64,000 nucleotides of DNA from Acidithiobacillus sp. (GCF_023256195.1 NZ_JAGDWX010000013.1:14893-78892); one strand, 5' to 3'; counted from the stretch's first letter, positions 50,839 through 60,808 are shown. Program-made: numbers and translations. The notes: generated by a model from the letters alone, not told the origin.

Positions 50839-52031
50839 CTCCGGGAACCCAGGGCACTGAGCGCGCCAGCCTTGGCGCCGAGGTTCTGCGCCTTTTGGGG
50901 CTCATGTCCGGCAGCAGCGCCGACGGCATCGACGCGGCCCTGCTGGAATGCGGTAGCGAGGGGCGTCCCGTATTTCTGGGACACCGACACCACCCCTATC
51001 CCGCTTCCTTGCAGGGGCGGATCGTCGCCGCCAACGCCCTGCAGGACCTCGAAACGGCCGCCCAGCTGGAGCGGGAGCTTGGCCTGGAACACGCTCGCTT
51101 CGCCGCTGCCTGCCTCGCCGATTGGGGCAGGGTGGATGCCATCGCGGTGCACGGCCAGACCATCCGCCACCGGCCCCGGCATGAGCCCGCTTTCACCATT
51201 CAGCTCAGCGCCGCGCCCGATCTTGCGGTCGCCACCGGCCTCACCGTCGTCCACGACTTTCGCCGCGCCGATGTGGCTGCCGGTGGCCAGGGAGCACCCC
51301 TGGTGCCACCCTTTCAACAGGCCCTCTTCGCTGCGGAGCGCACGCGCCTCTTTCTGAACATTGGCGGCATCGCCAATCTCACGGTCCTGCCGGGTCGGGA
51401 GGATGGCGGTCCGCTTCTGGCCTGGGATTGCGGTCCCGGCAACGCCCTGCTGGATGCAGCGGTAGTGCTGCTGAGTGGCGGGCAGCAGCGTTACGACGCG
51501 GACGGGGCCTGGGCGCGCCAGGGTGAGGTCCGCACCGAGGTCCTGGCGAACTGGCTGTCCTGGGACTACTTTCGCAGACCGCCGCCCAAGAGCACCGGGC
51601 GCGAGGACTTCTCGGCAGAGCTCGTACGGTCGCTGTGGCGAGACTGGCCGTTCCGTGCCGCCGACTTTCTGGCCACCCTCACGGCGCTCACCGTCGAGAG
51701 CATTGCCACGAGCCTGGAGTCCTGGGCAGCGCCGGCGGAAGGGCTCTGGGTGTTTGGGGGTGGTGCCGACAACGTCTTCCTCATGGCGCTGCTGGCCAAC
51801 CGCCTACCCCATCTGCCCCTCTACAAAGGCACACCGGAGGGTGGCCTGCCGCATCTCGCCGTGGAGGCGGCGGCCTTCGCCTGGCTCGGCGATCGCTGCC
51901 TGCGCGGTGTCGCTCTGGACCTGCACGAGGTGACGGGGCAGCGGCAGCCGATAGTGCTGGGAACTATCCTGCCGGGCAGCAATTGGGCGGAATTACTGGC
52001 GAAATTACGTTGCATGGGCGAGAATCCGTGA
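50835..52031 (+). CDS. anmK: AnmK, anhydro-N-acetylmuramic acid kinase
   Basis: A 398-residue ASKHA-fold kinase that phosphorylates 1,6-anhydroMurNAc from peptidoglycan recycling. It has LLGLMSGSSADGIDAALLE, VHGQTIRHRP, VHDFRRADVAAGGQGAPLVP, FLNIGGIANLTVLP and WDCGPGNALLD in family order. The start is TTG in a TTGA overlap with slyD; an internal start nearer the MSGSS motif would remove an N-terminal extension of about 20 residues, so the start is uncertain. Confidence 0.95.
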   Translation: MTPGTQGTERASLGAEVLRLLGLMSGSSADGIDAALLECGSEGRPVFLGHRHHPYPASLQGRIVAANALQDLETAAQLERELGLEHARFAAACLADWGRVDAIAVHGQTIRHRPRHEPAFTIQLSAAPDLAVATGLTVVHDFRRADVAAGGQGAPLVPPFQQALFAAERTRLFLNIGGIANLTVLPGREDGGPLLAWDCGPGNALLDAAVVLLSGGQQRYDADGAWARQGEVRTEVLANWLSWDYFRRPPPKSTGREDFSAELVRSLWRDWPFRAADFLATLTALTVESIATSLESWAAPAEGLWVFGGGADNVFLMALLANRLPHLPLYKGTPEGGLPHLAVEAAAFAWLGDRCLRGVALDLHEVTGQRQPIVLGTILPGSNWAELLAKLRCMGENP

Positions 52032-52906
52032 TCATGCACGACGATGTTCCCAGCCCCAGCGGCGCAGCCATGGTATGCGGTATCCTGGGCGACCCCGTCC
52101 GCCACAGTCTGTCGCCCTGGATGCATCGCCTGTTCGCCGCGCAGACCGGACAGGACCTGGTCTACGCCCCCTTCCCCACGACCAGCACGGACCTGGGTCT
52201 CGTGCTGGCCGGATTGCGGGCCGCGGGCGTGCGCGGTCTGAACCTGACCATTCCCCACAAGGAGACGGTCCTGCCTTACCTCACGCAGATCGCTCCGGAC
52301 GCCGCCGCTATTGGCGCTGTCAACACTCTGCGCTTCGAGGCGGACGGGCTGCGCGGGGACAATACCGATGCCCCGGGCTTCCTGCGTGCCCTGCAGCGGC
52401 ACGCCGGCGATCATTGGGCCTTGCGGCCTGCCCTGATCCTCGGCGCGGGCGGGGCGGCGCGCGCCATCGTCCACGCCCTGGGCAGCGCCGGGGTGCCAGA
52501 GATTCTCCTCGCCAATCGGGACCTCGCGCGGGCGCACTCCATGGTACAGGATTTCCCGCACCTGCCTCTGCGCGCCTTGGCCCTGAGCCCGGAGAGCCTG
52601 CGCCCACACCTTCCCAACCTGGGTCTCGTGGTCAACTGCACCGCCCGCGGCCTGCACGGCGAGAGCCATCCCGAACTTGCCCTGGAGCTTCTGGACCCCA
52701 CTGGCAGCGTCTGCGATATCGTCTATAACCCTTTGCACACCCCCCTGATTCGGGCGGCGCTGGACCGTGGTCTGCGGGTGGTGGACGGTCTCGGCATGTT
52801 GGTGGAGCAAGGGGCCGAAAGCTTTTCCCTGTGGACGGGAGTGATGCCCGATCCGGAACCCGTCGAGGAGCGTTTACGCCAATGGCTCTCAGCCCAGACA
52901 CCCTGA
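52028..52906 (+). CDS. aroE: Shikimate dehydrogenase
   Basis: A 292-residue NADPH-dependent dehydrogenase converting 3-dehydroshikimate to shikimate in aromatic amino acid synthesis. Shikimate binding is in RHSLSPWMHRLFAAQTG and NLTIPHKE (catalytic Lys), with GDNTDAPGFLRAL; the nucleotide site is LILGAGGAARAIVHAL and NRD, and the C-terminal VVDGLGMLVEQGAESF closes it. The GTG at 52028 makes a GTGA overlap with anmK; an ATG 6 bp further on is the alternative. Confidence 0.96.
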   Translation: MIMHDDVPSPSGAAMVCGILGDPVRHSLSPWMHRLFAAQTGQDLVYAPFPTTSTDLGLVLAGLRAAGVRGLNLTIPHKETVLPYLTQIAPDAAAIGAVNTLRFEADGLRGDNTDAPGFLRALQRHAGDHWALRPALILGAGGAARAIVHALGSAGVPEILLANRDLARAHSMVQDFPHLPLRALALSPESLRPHLPNLGLVVNCTARGLHGESHPELALELLDPTGSVCDIVYNPLHTPLIRAALDRGLRVVDGLGMLVEQGAESFSLWTGVMPDPEPVEERLRQWLSAQTP

Positions 52907-54588
52907 CCCTCAATCCCATGCTGCGGGCCCTGGCGGCCCAAGGTCTGGGCGATGAGGCAACGCTGCGCGAGCTGGCCGGTGACCCCAAGCGCGGCAATCG
53001 ACCCCTGCTTTTCCACCTGGTGGACAAGGGCGCCGTCAAGGCCCCAGCCCTCATGGCCTACCTTTCCAATCGTTACAACGTGCCCATGCTGGATCTGGAG
53101 GCGGTGCAGATAGACGACACCGTGGTCGCCAAGGTCGACCGCCAGCTCATGGCGCGTCACCAGGTCCTGCCCCTGTCCCGCCACCGCGACATGCTGTTCC
53201 TGGCGGTGGCCGATCCCACGGACTTCAAGGCCATCGAAGAGGTCAAGTTCAACACCGGCCTCCAGGTCACCCCCATCCTGGTAGAGGCAGACAAGCTGTC
53301 CAAGGCCGTGGCCGCCTTTACCAGCAGCATGCAGGGTAAGCTCGAGGATCTCTTCGTCAATGACAGCAAGAAAACCGAGGACGCGGACGAGTTCGACCTC
53401 GGCAGCGACACCGAGGGAGTAGAAGACGCCCCCGTCGTGCGCTTCGTCCAGCAGCTGCTCCTGGACGCCATCCAGAAAGGGGTGTCCGATATCCACCTCG
53501 AACCCTACGAGCGCGACATCCGCGTGCGCTATCGCCTGGACGGGGTGCTGCAGGACGTACTGCACCCGCCCATCGCGCTGCGCGAAGGCATCACCTCGCG
53601 CCTGAAGATCCTGTGCAAGCTGGACATCTCCGAACGGCGCCTACCCCAGGACGGGCGTCTGCGGGTGCGGGTGCCGCCGGCACGCATCATCGACTTCCGC
53701 GTGTCCTTCTTGCCCACCAATTTCGGCGAGACCATCGTCCTGCGTCTGCTGGACCCGGCCAGCTCCAAGGTGCCCATCGAGGCTCTGGGTTTCTTGCCGG
53801 AGCAGCGCAAGGCCTTCGAAGATGCCATCCACCGCCCCTACGGCATGATCCTGGTCACCGGGCCCACGGGCTCCGGCAAGACCACCACCCTGTATACCGC
53901 CCTGAACATCCTCAATACCGGCGACGTCAACATCAGTACCGCCGAGGACCCCGTGGAAATTCCGGTCTACGGTATCAATCAGGTCAACATCAACGAGCGC
54001 ATCGGGCTGAACTTTGCGGCAGCACTGCGTTCTTTTCTGCGTCAGGATCCGGATATCATCATGGTGGGTGAGGTGCGCGACCTGGAGACGGCCGAGACGG
54101 CCATCAAGGCTGCCCAGACGGGCCACCTGGTCCTCGCCACCCTCCACACCAACGATGCGCCCCAGAGTCTCACTCGTCTGGAGAACATGGGCATTCCGAC
54201 CTACAACATCGCCGGCGCCGTGCACCTGGTGATGGCGCAACGTCTCGCCCGCAAACTTTGCCCGGTGTGCAAGGTGCCCTTGAAGATTCCCGAGCAGGCC
54301 CTGCTGGAGGCGGGCTTCGCCGCCGACGATTTGCAGGGTTGGCGCCCTCTGGGTCCCAAAGGCTGCGATGAGTGCAATCAGACCGGCTACAAGGGCCGTA
54401 TCGGTCTGTATCAGGTCATGCCCGTGAGCGACGCCATGCGCGAGATCATCATGCGCGGCGGTACCTCCATGGACCTCGCGCGCCAGGCGCAGAGCGAGGG
54501 CGTCTTGAACATGCGCCAGGCCGGTCTGAAGCGGGTACGCGAGGGGCTGACGAGTCTCGAAGAGGTCCTGCGCGTCACCAACCTGTGA
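52882..54588 (+). CDS. pilB: PilB, type IV pilus extension ATPase
   Basis: A 568-residue hexameric ATPase that powers pilus assembly at the inner membrane. N-terminal MshEN-type domain (about 1-150), Walker A TGPTGSGKTTTLYTALN (about 335), Asp box, Walker B LRQDPDIIMVGEVRDLETAETAIKAAQTGHLV in part, His box, and the zinc tetracysteine CPVCKVP...CDECNQTGYKG near 455-505. The ATG at 52882 overlaps aroE by 25 bp. pilC, normally next, is missing here; pilS and pilR follow instead. Confidence 0.95.
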   Translation: MALSPDTLTLNPMLRALAAQGLGDEATLRELAGDPKRGNRPLLFHLVDKGAVKAPALMAYLSNRYNVPMLDLEAVQIDDTVVAKVDRQLMARHQVLPLSRHRDMLFLAVADPTDFKAIEEVKFNTGLQVTPILVEADKLSKAVAAFTSSMQGKLEDLFVNDSKKTEDADEFDLGSDTEGVEDAPVVRFVQQLLLDAIQKGVSDIHLEPYERDIRVRYRLDGVLQDVLHPPIALREGITSRLKILCKLDISERRLPQDGRLRVRVPPARIIDFRVSFLPTNFGETIVLRLLDPASSKVPIEALGFLPEQRKAFEDAIHRPYGMILVTGPTGSGKTTTLYTALNILNTGDVNISTAEDPVEIPVYGINQVNINERIGLNFAAALRSFLRQDPDIIMVGEVRDLETAETAIKAAQTGHLVLATLHTNDAPQSLTRLENMGIPTYNIAGAVHLVMAQRLARKLCPVCKVPLKIPEQALLEAGFAADDLQGWRPLGPKGCDECNQTGYKGRIGLYQVMPVSDAMREIIMRGGTSMDLARQAQSEGVLNMRQAGLKRVREGLTSLEEVLRVTNL

Positions 54589-56189
54589 ACCGCGGGTCCT
54601 CCTTCGCGGCCACGGGCCGCCGCTCCTGGGGGGTAGCCACCTACCGCCTGCTCATCGCCGCAGCGCTCCTGGTCCTGCTGCAGCTGCCCCTCGGTCGCAG
54701 TGATCTGGTGCTGCCGCCGCAGAATCTCCCCGCCCTCATCGATGTCGCCTGGGCCGCCGTGGGCCTGAGCCTCCTCTACCTCGGCATCTTGCGCGTCAGC
54801 AGCCAACTTGCCGATCACCCAGCCTTTCCCTGGCTGCAGGTCTCTGGCGATAGCCTCGTGGTGCTGTTGCTGTTGCACTACGGCGGAGGTCTCGCCGGGC
54901 CCTTCGCCATCCTGCCGCTACTGCTGATGATCTCCACGGCCAAGCTCCTGCGCGGTCGCGGCGCTTTCCTCTTTGTCTGGCTCCTGCTGATCCTGCTGCT
55001 GGTGGAGTTCTTCCTGCTCGGGCCGGAGCATACCCGCCTGCCCCTCGGACAGCTGCTCGTCTATCTACTGGCACTGGTCGCCGTGGCCTTTCTGGCCGAC
55101 AGTCTGGTGGTCAGCCTGGAGCGCAGCAATCGCCTGACGCGGGAGCGGGATGTCGAACTAGGGAACCTGAACCTCCTCAATCAGGAGATCATCCAGCAGG
55201 TGGACTCCGGCCTGCTGGTGCTCGATCGGCAGAATCGGGTGGTACTCAGCAATCCCGCCGGCCGCCGTCTTGCCGGCTATGAGCGTTGGCAGGACGTGCC
55301 CGTGGCCCTGGATGTGGTGCAGCCGAGCCTGGCGGCGGCGCTGCGCCAGGGCGAACTGCACGAGAGTCGGGAGGTCTTGGTAGCCATCGAGGGAGGCGAG
55401 CGACTGAGCCTGCTCATCCGTCTCATCGCCCTGCCTCAGGGTCCCTACCGTCTGCTGATTCTGCGGGATGCGACGGAGCTGCGCGAACGCGAACGCGAGG
55501 CGCAGATGGCCGCGTTGGGGCGATTGGCCGCCAACATTGCCCACGAGATCCGCAATCCTCTGAGTTCGGTCCGCCACGCTACCGACCTGCTGCGGGAATA
55601 CGTACAGGACGAACCGGGTTCTCTCCACCTTTTTCGTATTCTGGAGCGCGAAACGCTGCGCATCGATCGCATCATCGACTCCGTTCTGGAAATGGCCCGA
55701 CCGCGTCCGGCACACCCGGAACCCATCGTCCTGCAAAGCTGGCTGCCGGTGCTGCTGGAGCAGTTGTCTGCCGACCCGCGTCTGGCGACGCTGCGCATCG
55801 ACCTGCGTAAGGTCGGCGGCGAGCCCGTGGCCTTCGCCGACCCCGCCCATCTGCGCCAGATCTTTGCCAATCTGCTGCAGAACGCCGCCCAGCACGCGGG
55901 TGCCGGTGCCACGGAGGTTCGGGTGGAAATTGCCTGGCGCAGCACGGGCAACGGCTTCGTGGAGATACGTCTGCGCGATCATGGTCCGGGAATCCCGGAA
56001 GAATCCTTGGAGCGGATCTTCGAGCCCTTCTTCACCAGCGATGCCCGCGGCACGGGCCTTGGGCTGTCCATGGTGCGCGAGCTTCTGCGCCTCAACCACG
56101 GTAATATAGAGGCTCGAAACCACAGGGAGGGCGGCGCAGAGTTCCAGCTGGAACTGCCGGCCTGGGACGGAGGGGGATCGCTCCATTGA
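54585..56189 (+). CDS. pilS: PilS, sensor histidine kinase
   Basis: A 534-residue membrane histidine kinase. About six N-terminal membrane helices (residues 15-185), a short PAS-like segment (about 195-300, VDSGLLVLDRQNRVVLSNPAGRRL), HisKA with phospho-His320 in ANIAHEIRNPLSSVRHATDLL, and HATPase with FANLLQNAAQHAG (N box), RDHGPGIPEE and GTGLGLSMVRELL. The domain order is that of PilS, which senses pilin in the membrane and phosphorylates PilR. The GTG overlaps pilB (GTGA), and the stop overlaps pilR (TTGA). Confidence 0.93.
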   Translation: MNRGSSFAATGRRSWGVATYRLLIAAALLVLLQLPLGRSDLVLPPQNLPALIDVAWAAVGLSLLYLGILRVSSQLADHPAFPWLQVSGDSLVVLLLLHYGGGLAGPFAILPLLLMISTAKLLRGRGAFLFVWLLLILLLVEFFLLGPEHTRLPLGQLLVYLLALVAVAFLADSLVVSLERSNRLTRERDVELGNLNLLNQEIIQQVDSGLLVLDRQNRVVLSNPAGRRLAGYERWQDVPVALDVVQPSLAAALRQGELHESREVLVAIEGGERLSLLIRLIALPQGPYRLLILRDATELREREREAQMAALGRLAANIAHEIRNPLSSVRHATDLLREYVQDEPGSLHLFRILERETLRIDRIIDSVLEMARPRPAHPEPIVLQSWLPVLLEQLSADPRLATLRIDLRKVGGEPVAFADPAHLRQIFANLLQNAAQHAGAGATEVRVEIAWRSTGNGFVEIRLRDHGPGIPEESLERIFEPFFTSDARGTGLGLSMVRELLRLNHGNIEARNHREGGAEFQLELPAWDGGGSLH

Positions 56190-57553
56190 GTGCCAGCGAC
56201 AGGCAGAAGCACCAGGCTCTGGTCGTCGACGACGAGCCGACCATCGTCGAGCTGCTGGGCATTACCCTCGAGGGCATGGGTCTTGAGGTCCTGGCCTGCC
56301 ACAGTCTCGCGGAAGCCTTTGCTGCCCTTGCCGCCGGTCCGCCGTCGCTGTGCCTGACGGACCTGCGTCTGGGCGACGGCTCCGGCATGCAGCTTCTGCA
56401 GAAGATCCGGGAACGCTATCCTCAGGTGCCCGTCGCGGTGATCACCGCCTATGCCTCGGCAGAGGGTGCCGTGGAAGCGATGCGCGCCGGCGCCTTCGAC
56501 TTCATGACCAAGCCCATCGAACTGGCCCGCCTGCGCCGGCTGGTGGCCGAGGCCATCGCCCTGGGCGAACTGCCGCGCGAGGTGGAAGACCTCAGCGAGC
56601 GCCTGGTGGGACGCAGCCCAGCCATGGTGGCTCTGCGCGAGCGCGTCCGCCTGCTGGGGCGCAGCAACGCGCCTGTCCACATCCGCGGCGAGTCGGGCAC
56701 GGGTAAGGAGCTGGTAGCCCAGGCCATCCACGACGCGAGCCCGCGCCGGGACAAGGCCTTCATCGCCGTGAACTGTGGCGCCATCCCCGAAAACCTCATG
56801 GAGAGCGAGTTTTTCGGAGCCGAAAAAGGTGCCTATTCCGGCGCCGTGCAGCGGCGTGAAGGGCTCTTCCTGGCGGCCAATGGCGGCACGCTCTTTCTCG
56901 ATGAAATCGCCGAACTGCCCTTGACCACGCAGGTAAAGCTGCTGCGGGTACTGCAGGAGCGGGTCGTGCGACCCCTGGGAGGCCTGCGCGAGATCGGCGT
57001 CGATATCCGTCTGATCTGTGCCACACACCGCGATCTACGGCGCATGGTAGCTGAAGGTACCTTTCGCGAAGACCTTTTCTACCGCATCAATGTCGTTCCG
57101 GTGGAGATCCCACCTCTGCGCGAGCGCCGCGAAGATATTCCCGTACTGGCAGAGGCCCTGTTGGAGCGCCTCTGCCAGCGCCACGGGCGCCCCATCGCCA
57201 GCCTCGAGCCCGAGGCGCTGGCCTGGTTGTCCACCCGTGACTTTCCGGGTAACGTGCGCGAGCTGGAGAACCTGCTGGAGCGGGCATTGGCGCTGCAGTC
57301 GCGGCCGCTTCTGCGACGGGAAGATCTGGAACCCACACCGACGACGACGGCGCCGCTTCCGTCGCTGCCCGACACGCCGACGGGGGCGGATACGGCCCTC
57401 GCGCAGCGCCTGGCCGAGGCGGAATCCCGGTATCTTGCATCGCTGCAGATCCGATTTAGGGAGCGCCCCGAGGAGCTCGCCCGGACCCTGGGTATCAGTC
57501 TGCAATCCCTACGTCTGCGCCTCGCCCAAGGAGGACCGGCTCTTGATTCCTGA
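56186..57553 (+). CDS. pilR: PilR, sigma54-dependent response regulator
   Basis: A 455-residue NtrC-type activator: receiver domain with phosphoacceptor Asp59 (CLTDLRLGDGSG), AAA+ domain with Walker A GESGTGKELVAQAIH, Walker B GGTLFLDEIAELPL, and a C-terminal Fis-type HTH (LARTLGISLQSLRLRLAQ). The sigma54-contacting loop reads GAYSGA instead of GAFTGA, keeping the flanking glycines. It should activate pilin gene transcription with RpoN; no pilA or sigma54 promoter is seen in the window. The start is TTG in a TTGA overlap with pilS. Confidence 0.93.
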   Translation: MSASDRQKHQALVVDDEPTIVELLGITLEGMGLEVLACHSLAEAFAALAAGPPSLCLTDLRLGDGSGMQLLQKIRERYPQVPVAVITAYASAEGAVEAMRAGAFDFMTKPIELARLRRLVAEAIALGELPREVEDLSERLVGRSPAMVALRERVRLLGRSNAPVHIRGESGTGKELVAQAIHDASPRRDKAFIAVNCGAIPENLMESEFFGAEKGAYSGAVQRREGLFLAANGGTLFLDEIAELPLTTQVKLLRVLQERVVRPLGGLREIGVDIRLICATHRDLRRMVAEGTFREDLFYRINVVPVEIPPLRERREDIPVLAEALLERLCQRHGRPIASLEPEALAWLSTRDFPGNVRELENLLERALALQSRPLLRREDLEPTPTTTAPLPSLPDTPTGADTALAQRLAEAESRYLASLQIRFRERPEELARTLGISLQSLRLRLAQGGPALDS

Positions 57554-58328
57554 GATGCTCTTGATCGCCCTTGCCGGCCTCTTGGTGGGCAGCTTTCTCA
57601 ATGTGGTGGTTCATCGGGTGCCGCGACGCGAATCCATCGTCCATCCCGCTTCTCACTGCCCGGCGTGCGGTCACGTCCTGCGGCCCTGGGAAAACATCCC
57701 CGTTCTCAGCTGGTTGTGGCTGCGCGGTCGCTGTCGCGCCTGCGGCGTCACCATCCCTTGGCGCTACCCTGCCTTGGAGATCCTCGCCGCAGTGCTGGCG
57801 CTGTTGGTATTCTGGCGACTCGGCTGGGGCGCGCGTCTGCCCGGTGCACTGCTGTTCGCCTGGAGCCTGCTGGCCCTTACCTGGATCGATCTGGAAACGC
57901 AGCTCCTGCCCGATCGCATCACCAAGCCCGGTATCCTCCTGGGTCTGCTGCTCAACGGCCTGGGCATCTGGTGGCCTGGGATCGCCCTGACCAGTCCGCT
58001 CAGCGCATTGCTGGGGGTGCTGCTGGGCTACGGTGTGCTGTGGCTGCTGGCGGCGACCTACTTCTCCATCACCCGACGACCCGGCATGGGCGGCGGCGAC
58101 CTGAAGTTTCTGGGTATGATCGGCGCCTGGCTCGGCTGGCAGGGCATGGCCATGACCCTGTTCATCGCCGCCATCACCGGTGGCCTGATCGCCACCCTCT
58201 ATCTCCTGCTGGGCAAGGGCCGTGATTACGCCATTCCCTTTGGTCCTTATCTCGCGCTGGGTGCCGCGCTGATGCTGCTGTGGCCGCAGGAGATCATCGC
58301 CGCCTATCTGCGGCTCTTGGGGCCTTGA
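57543..58328 (+). CDS. pilD: PilD, prepilin peptidase/methyltransferase
   Basis: A 261-residue inner-membrane aspartyl protease that cleaves and N-methylates prepilins. The cytoplasmic loop has the two Cys pairs CPACG (about 41-44) and CRACG (about 66-69). The catalytic aspartates are in LTWIDLETQLLPDRIT and GGGDLKFLGM (GxGD). The TTG at 57543 is supported by AAGGAGGA at 57528-57535; it overlaps pilR by 11 bp. An ATG 12 bp downstream is the alternative. Confidence 0.94.
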   Translation: MIPEMLLIALAGLLVGSFLNVVVHRVPRRESIVHPASHCPACGHVLRPWENIPVLSWLWLRGRCRACGVTIPWRYPALEILAAVLALLVFWRLGWGARLPGALLFAWSLLALTWIDLETQLLPDRITKPGILLGLLLNGLGIWWPGIALTSPLSALLGVLLGYGVLWLLAATYFSITRRPGMGGGDLKFLGMIGAWLGWQGMAMTLFIAAITGGLIATLYLLLGKGRDYAIPFGPYLALGAALMLLWPQEIIAAYLRLLGP

Positions 58329-58331
58329 AGG

Positions 58332-58949
58332 GTGCGTCGGATCGGTCTGACGGGCGGCATTGCCTGCGGCAAATCGACGGCCAGCCGGGTACTGCAGTCG
58401 GCGGGGGCCACACTCCTGGACGCTGATGTGATCGCGCGCGAGCTGGTGGAACCGGGCACGGAGGCCTGGCAGCACATCCGCGATCGCTATGGCCCAGAGT
58501 GTCTGCTGCCCGACGGCAGTCTCGATCGTGCCTGGCTGCGTCGCCGCGTTTTTTCCGAAGGGACGGAGCGCTTGTGGCTGGAGGCACTGCTGCACCCGCG
58601 GATCCGCGCCGAATTTCTGCAACGCAGCCACGCTCTGGAAGCACAGGACGAGGCTCCGGATGTGCTCATCTGGGTGGTCCCGCTGCTGCTGGAGAGCGGC
58701 TACGACAGGCTGGTGGACGGTATCCTCGTCATCGACTGTTCCCGTGACTCCCAGTGGCAACGTCTGCGCGCGCGCGCGCACTGGTCCGATGCGGAAATCG
58801 CCACCGTACTTGCACGTCAGACGGACGCCGCCCACCGTCGTGCCGCCGCCCACTGGGTCATCAACAACGACGGCGGCGAGGCGGCCTTTGCGGCGCAGGT
58901 TCGCGCCTGGTGGGACAGCCTCCAGAGCACACCGCGGACACCGTCCTGA
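58332..58949 (+). CDS. coaE: Dephospho-CoA kinase
   Basis: CoaE phosphorylates dephospho-CoA, the last step of coenzyme A synthesis. The 205-residue product begins RIGLTGGIACGKSTASRVL (Walker A) and has LLDADVIARELVEPG, VVPLLLESGYDRLVDGILVI and WVINNDG. The start is GTG three bases after pilD. The pilD-coaE-zapD order is common in beta- and gammaproteobacteria. Confidence 0.96.
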   Translation: MRRIGLTGGIACGKSTASRVLQSAGATLLDADVIARELVEPGTEAWQHIRDRYGPECLLPDGSLDRAWLRRRVFSEGTERLWLEALLHPRIRAEFLQRSHALEAQDEAPDVLIWVVPLLLESGYDRLVDGILVIDCSRDSQWQRLRARAHWSDAEIATVLARQTDAAHRRAAAHWVINNDGGEAAFAAQVRAWWDSLQSTPRTPS

Positions 58950-59036
58950 TTTTGCGCCGGACCCCTGCCTGTGGCACCCTGCTTCGTGGAGCAGGCCAGG
59001 CCCTGCCGCTTCGCTACCGTTGGAACATCCATCGCC

Positions 59037-59789
59037 ATGGCCCGTTATGAATTCCCACTGCAGGAGCGCACCCGCAATCTGTTGCGTCTGGAGAGCGTGT
59101 TCGCCGGTCTGGACGATACGCCGGACCCCCGAAACCTGCGCAGTCATCTACGCGCCTTTCTCGAGTTGCTGGATTTCTGTCAGCGCCCTGAACTGCGCCT
59201 CGATCTGATCCTGGAGCTGGAGCGGCTGCTGCAGACCCTGCAACTCTGGGCCAAGAGTCCCGAGGCCGATCATGCCGCTCTGACGCACTGGCAGGAGGAG
59301 TGTCGCGGTCAGCTGCAGCAGCTTCGGGAAATGCCCCGGGCCCTCGGCGAATCCCTGCGCCACCAGGAAATCCTGCAGCTGGCCCGGGGACGCATGGCCG
59401 TGGCCGGGGGTCTCGCAGATTGCGACATCCCGCTGCTGGCGCTCTGGCAGCAGCAATCGCCGGAACTCATCGCCGAACGCTTGCAACGCTGGCGAGCCGA
59501 GCTGATCGTCCTGGAGCGCAGCGTGGCCCTGATCCTTGCCTTTCTGCGTGAATCCCAGGCCTGGTCGCTGGAGCGCAGCCGCGGCGGGCGCTTCGCCCTA
59601 CCCCTGAATCCACGGCAGCCAATGGTACTGGCGACGGTCGTGGTGGAAGACGACGGCAGCGGGGCCTACCCCAAACTCAGCGGTGGCGCCCACCGTCTAC
59701 ACGTACAATTTCTCCAGTGGTTGGACCCTGGACCCAGCCGCGCGCTAGAATCCGATCTCAGTTTTCGCTTGGGTTTGAGCGCCTGTTAA
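59037..59789 (+). CDS. zapD: ZapD, FtsZ ring-associated protein
   Basis: A 250-residue cytoplasmic protein that bundles FtsZ filaments. Family features are the N-terminal [19 protein letters not shown], the helical region with [21 protein letters not shown], and the C-terminal beta domain [16 protein letters not shown] and the basic segment [12 protein letters not shown]. The ATG at 59037 was chosen as it gives the canonical N-terminus. coaE lies 87 bp upstream; fbp starts 11 bp after it. Usually yacG follows, but it is absent here. Confidence 0.94.
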   Translation: MARYEFPLQERTRNLLRLESVFAGLDDTPDPRNLRSHLRAFLELLDFCQRPELRLDLILELERLLQTLQLWAKSPEADHAALTHWQEECRGQLQQLREMPRALGESLRHQEILQLARGRMAVAGGLADCDIPLLALWQQQSPELIAERLQRWRAELIVLERSVALILAFLRESQAWSLERSRGGRFALPLNPRQPMVLATVVVEDDGSGAYPKLSGGAHRLHVQFLQWLDPGPSRALESDLSFRLGLSAC

Positions 59790-59800
59790 AGGATGGAAGC

Positions 59801-60808
59801 ATGCAGATCGGTACCACACTGAGCCAGTTCATCATCGAAGAAACCCGCCTGTATCCAGGTGCCACAGGCGACTTCGCCGCACTCCTCAACGATCTCACCG
59901 TGGCCTGCAAGTTCATTGCTGCCCAGGTACAGCGCGGCGCGCTGGTGGGTGCCCTGGGAAGCGCCGGTACCGACAACGTCCAGGGAGAGGTACAGAAGAA
60001 GCTGGACATCATCAGCAACGACGCCATCCTACACGCCATGGATTGGACCGGACATCTGGCCGGCATGGTATCCGAGGAGATGGATGCACCTTATGTCCTG
60101 CCTGCCGGGATCCCACGCGGCAAATACCTGCTGCTGTTCGACCCCCTGGATGGATCCAGCAACATCGACGTCGGCATCAGTGTCGGCACCATCTTCAGCG
60201 TGCTGCGCGCACCGGTGGCAGGGCGCGACGCGGTGGCCGCGGACTTCCTGCAGCCGGGCGTCGAGCAGGTGGCCGCGGGCTACGCCCTCTACGGATCCAG
60301 CAACATGCTGGTCTACAGCACGGGCTACGGCGTCAACGGCTTCACACTGGAGCCCAGCATTGGCGAATACGTGCTCACGCACACCCAGATGCGGATCCCC
60401 GAGGACACCAGCGAGTACGCCATCAATGCCAGCAATCACCGGCACTGGCAGGCACCGGTGCGGCGTTACATCGACGAGCTGACGCAGGGCCGTGAGGGAC
60501 CCCGGGGACGGGATTTCAACATGCGCTGGGTGGGGTCCATGGTGGCGGACGTACACCGACTGCTGTGCCGCGGAGGTATCTTCCTGTACCCCTTCGATAC
60601 GCGAGACCCCGCCAAGCCCGGTAAACTGCGCCTGCTCTACGAGGCCAATCCCATGGCCTTTCTGGTGGAGCAGGCGGGGGGCGCCGCCAGCACCGGTGTG
60701 CAGCGGATCCTGGACATCGAGCCCGAGGCCCTGCACCAACGTGTACCCGTGATCCTCGGAGCAAAGAAGGAAGTGGAGCGCGTCGTCGCCTACCACCAAG
60801 AAGGATAA
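59801..60808 (+). CDS. fbp: Fructose-1,6-bisphosphatase, class I
   Basis: A 335-residue class I FBPase that makes fructose 6-phosphate in gluconeogenesis and the Calvin cycle. Metal and substrate motifs are [25 protein letters not shown] (about 115-129), [12 protein letters not shown], and [21 protein letters not shown]. The ATG follows AAAGGA. In an autotroph this would be a CBB-cycle enzyme, but no rubisco or other cycle gene is in the window. It is bounded downstream by a terminator. Confidence 0.97.
   Translation: MQIGTTLSQFIIEETRLYPGATGDFAALLNDLTVACKFIAAQVQRGALVGALGSAGTDNVQGEVQKKLDIISNDAILHAMDWTGHLAGMVSEEMDAPYVLPAGIPRGKYLLLFDPLDGSSNIDVGISVGTIFSVLRAPVAGRDAVAADFLQPGVEQVAAGYALYGSSNMLVYSTGYGVNGFTLEPSIGEYVLTHTQMRIPEDTSEYAINASNHRHWQAPVRRYIDELTQGREGPRGRDFNMRWVGSMVADVHRLLCRGGIFLYPFDTRDPAKPGKLRLLYEANPMAFLVEQAGGAASTGVQRILDIEPEALHQRVPVILGAKKEVERVVAYHQEG

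Noticed and set aside
57495-59147. A 550-codon open frame on - across pilD, coaE and zapD
   Set aside because: It runs antisense to three well-identified genes; its composition (Gln/Gly/Arg/Ala-rich) is that of a GC shadow.
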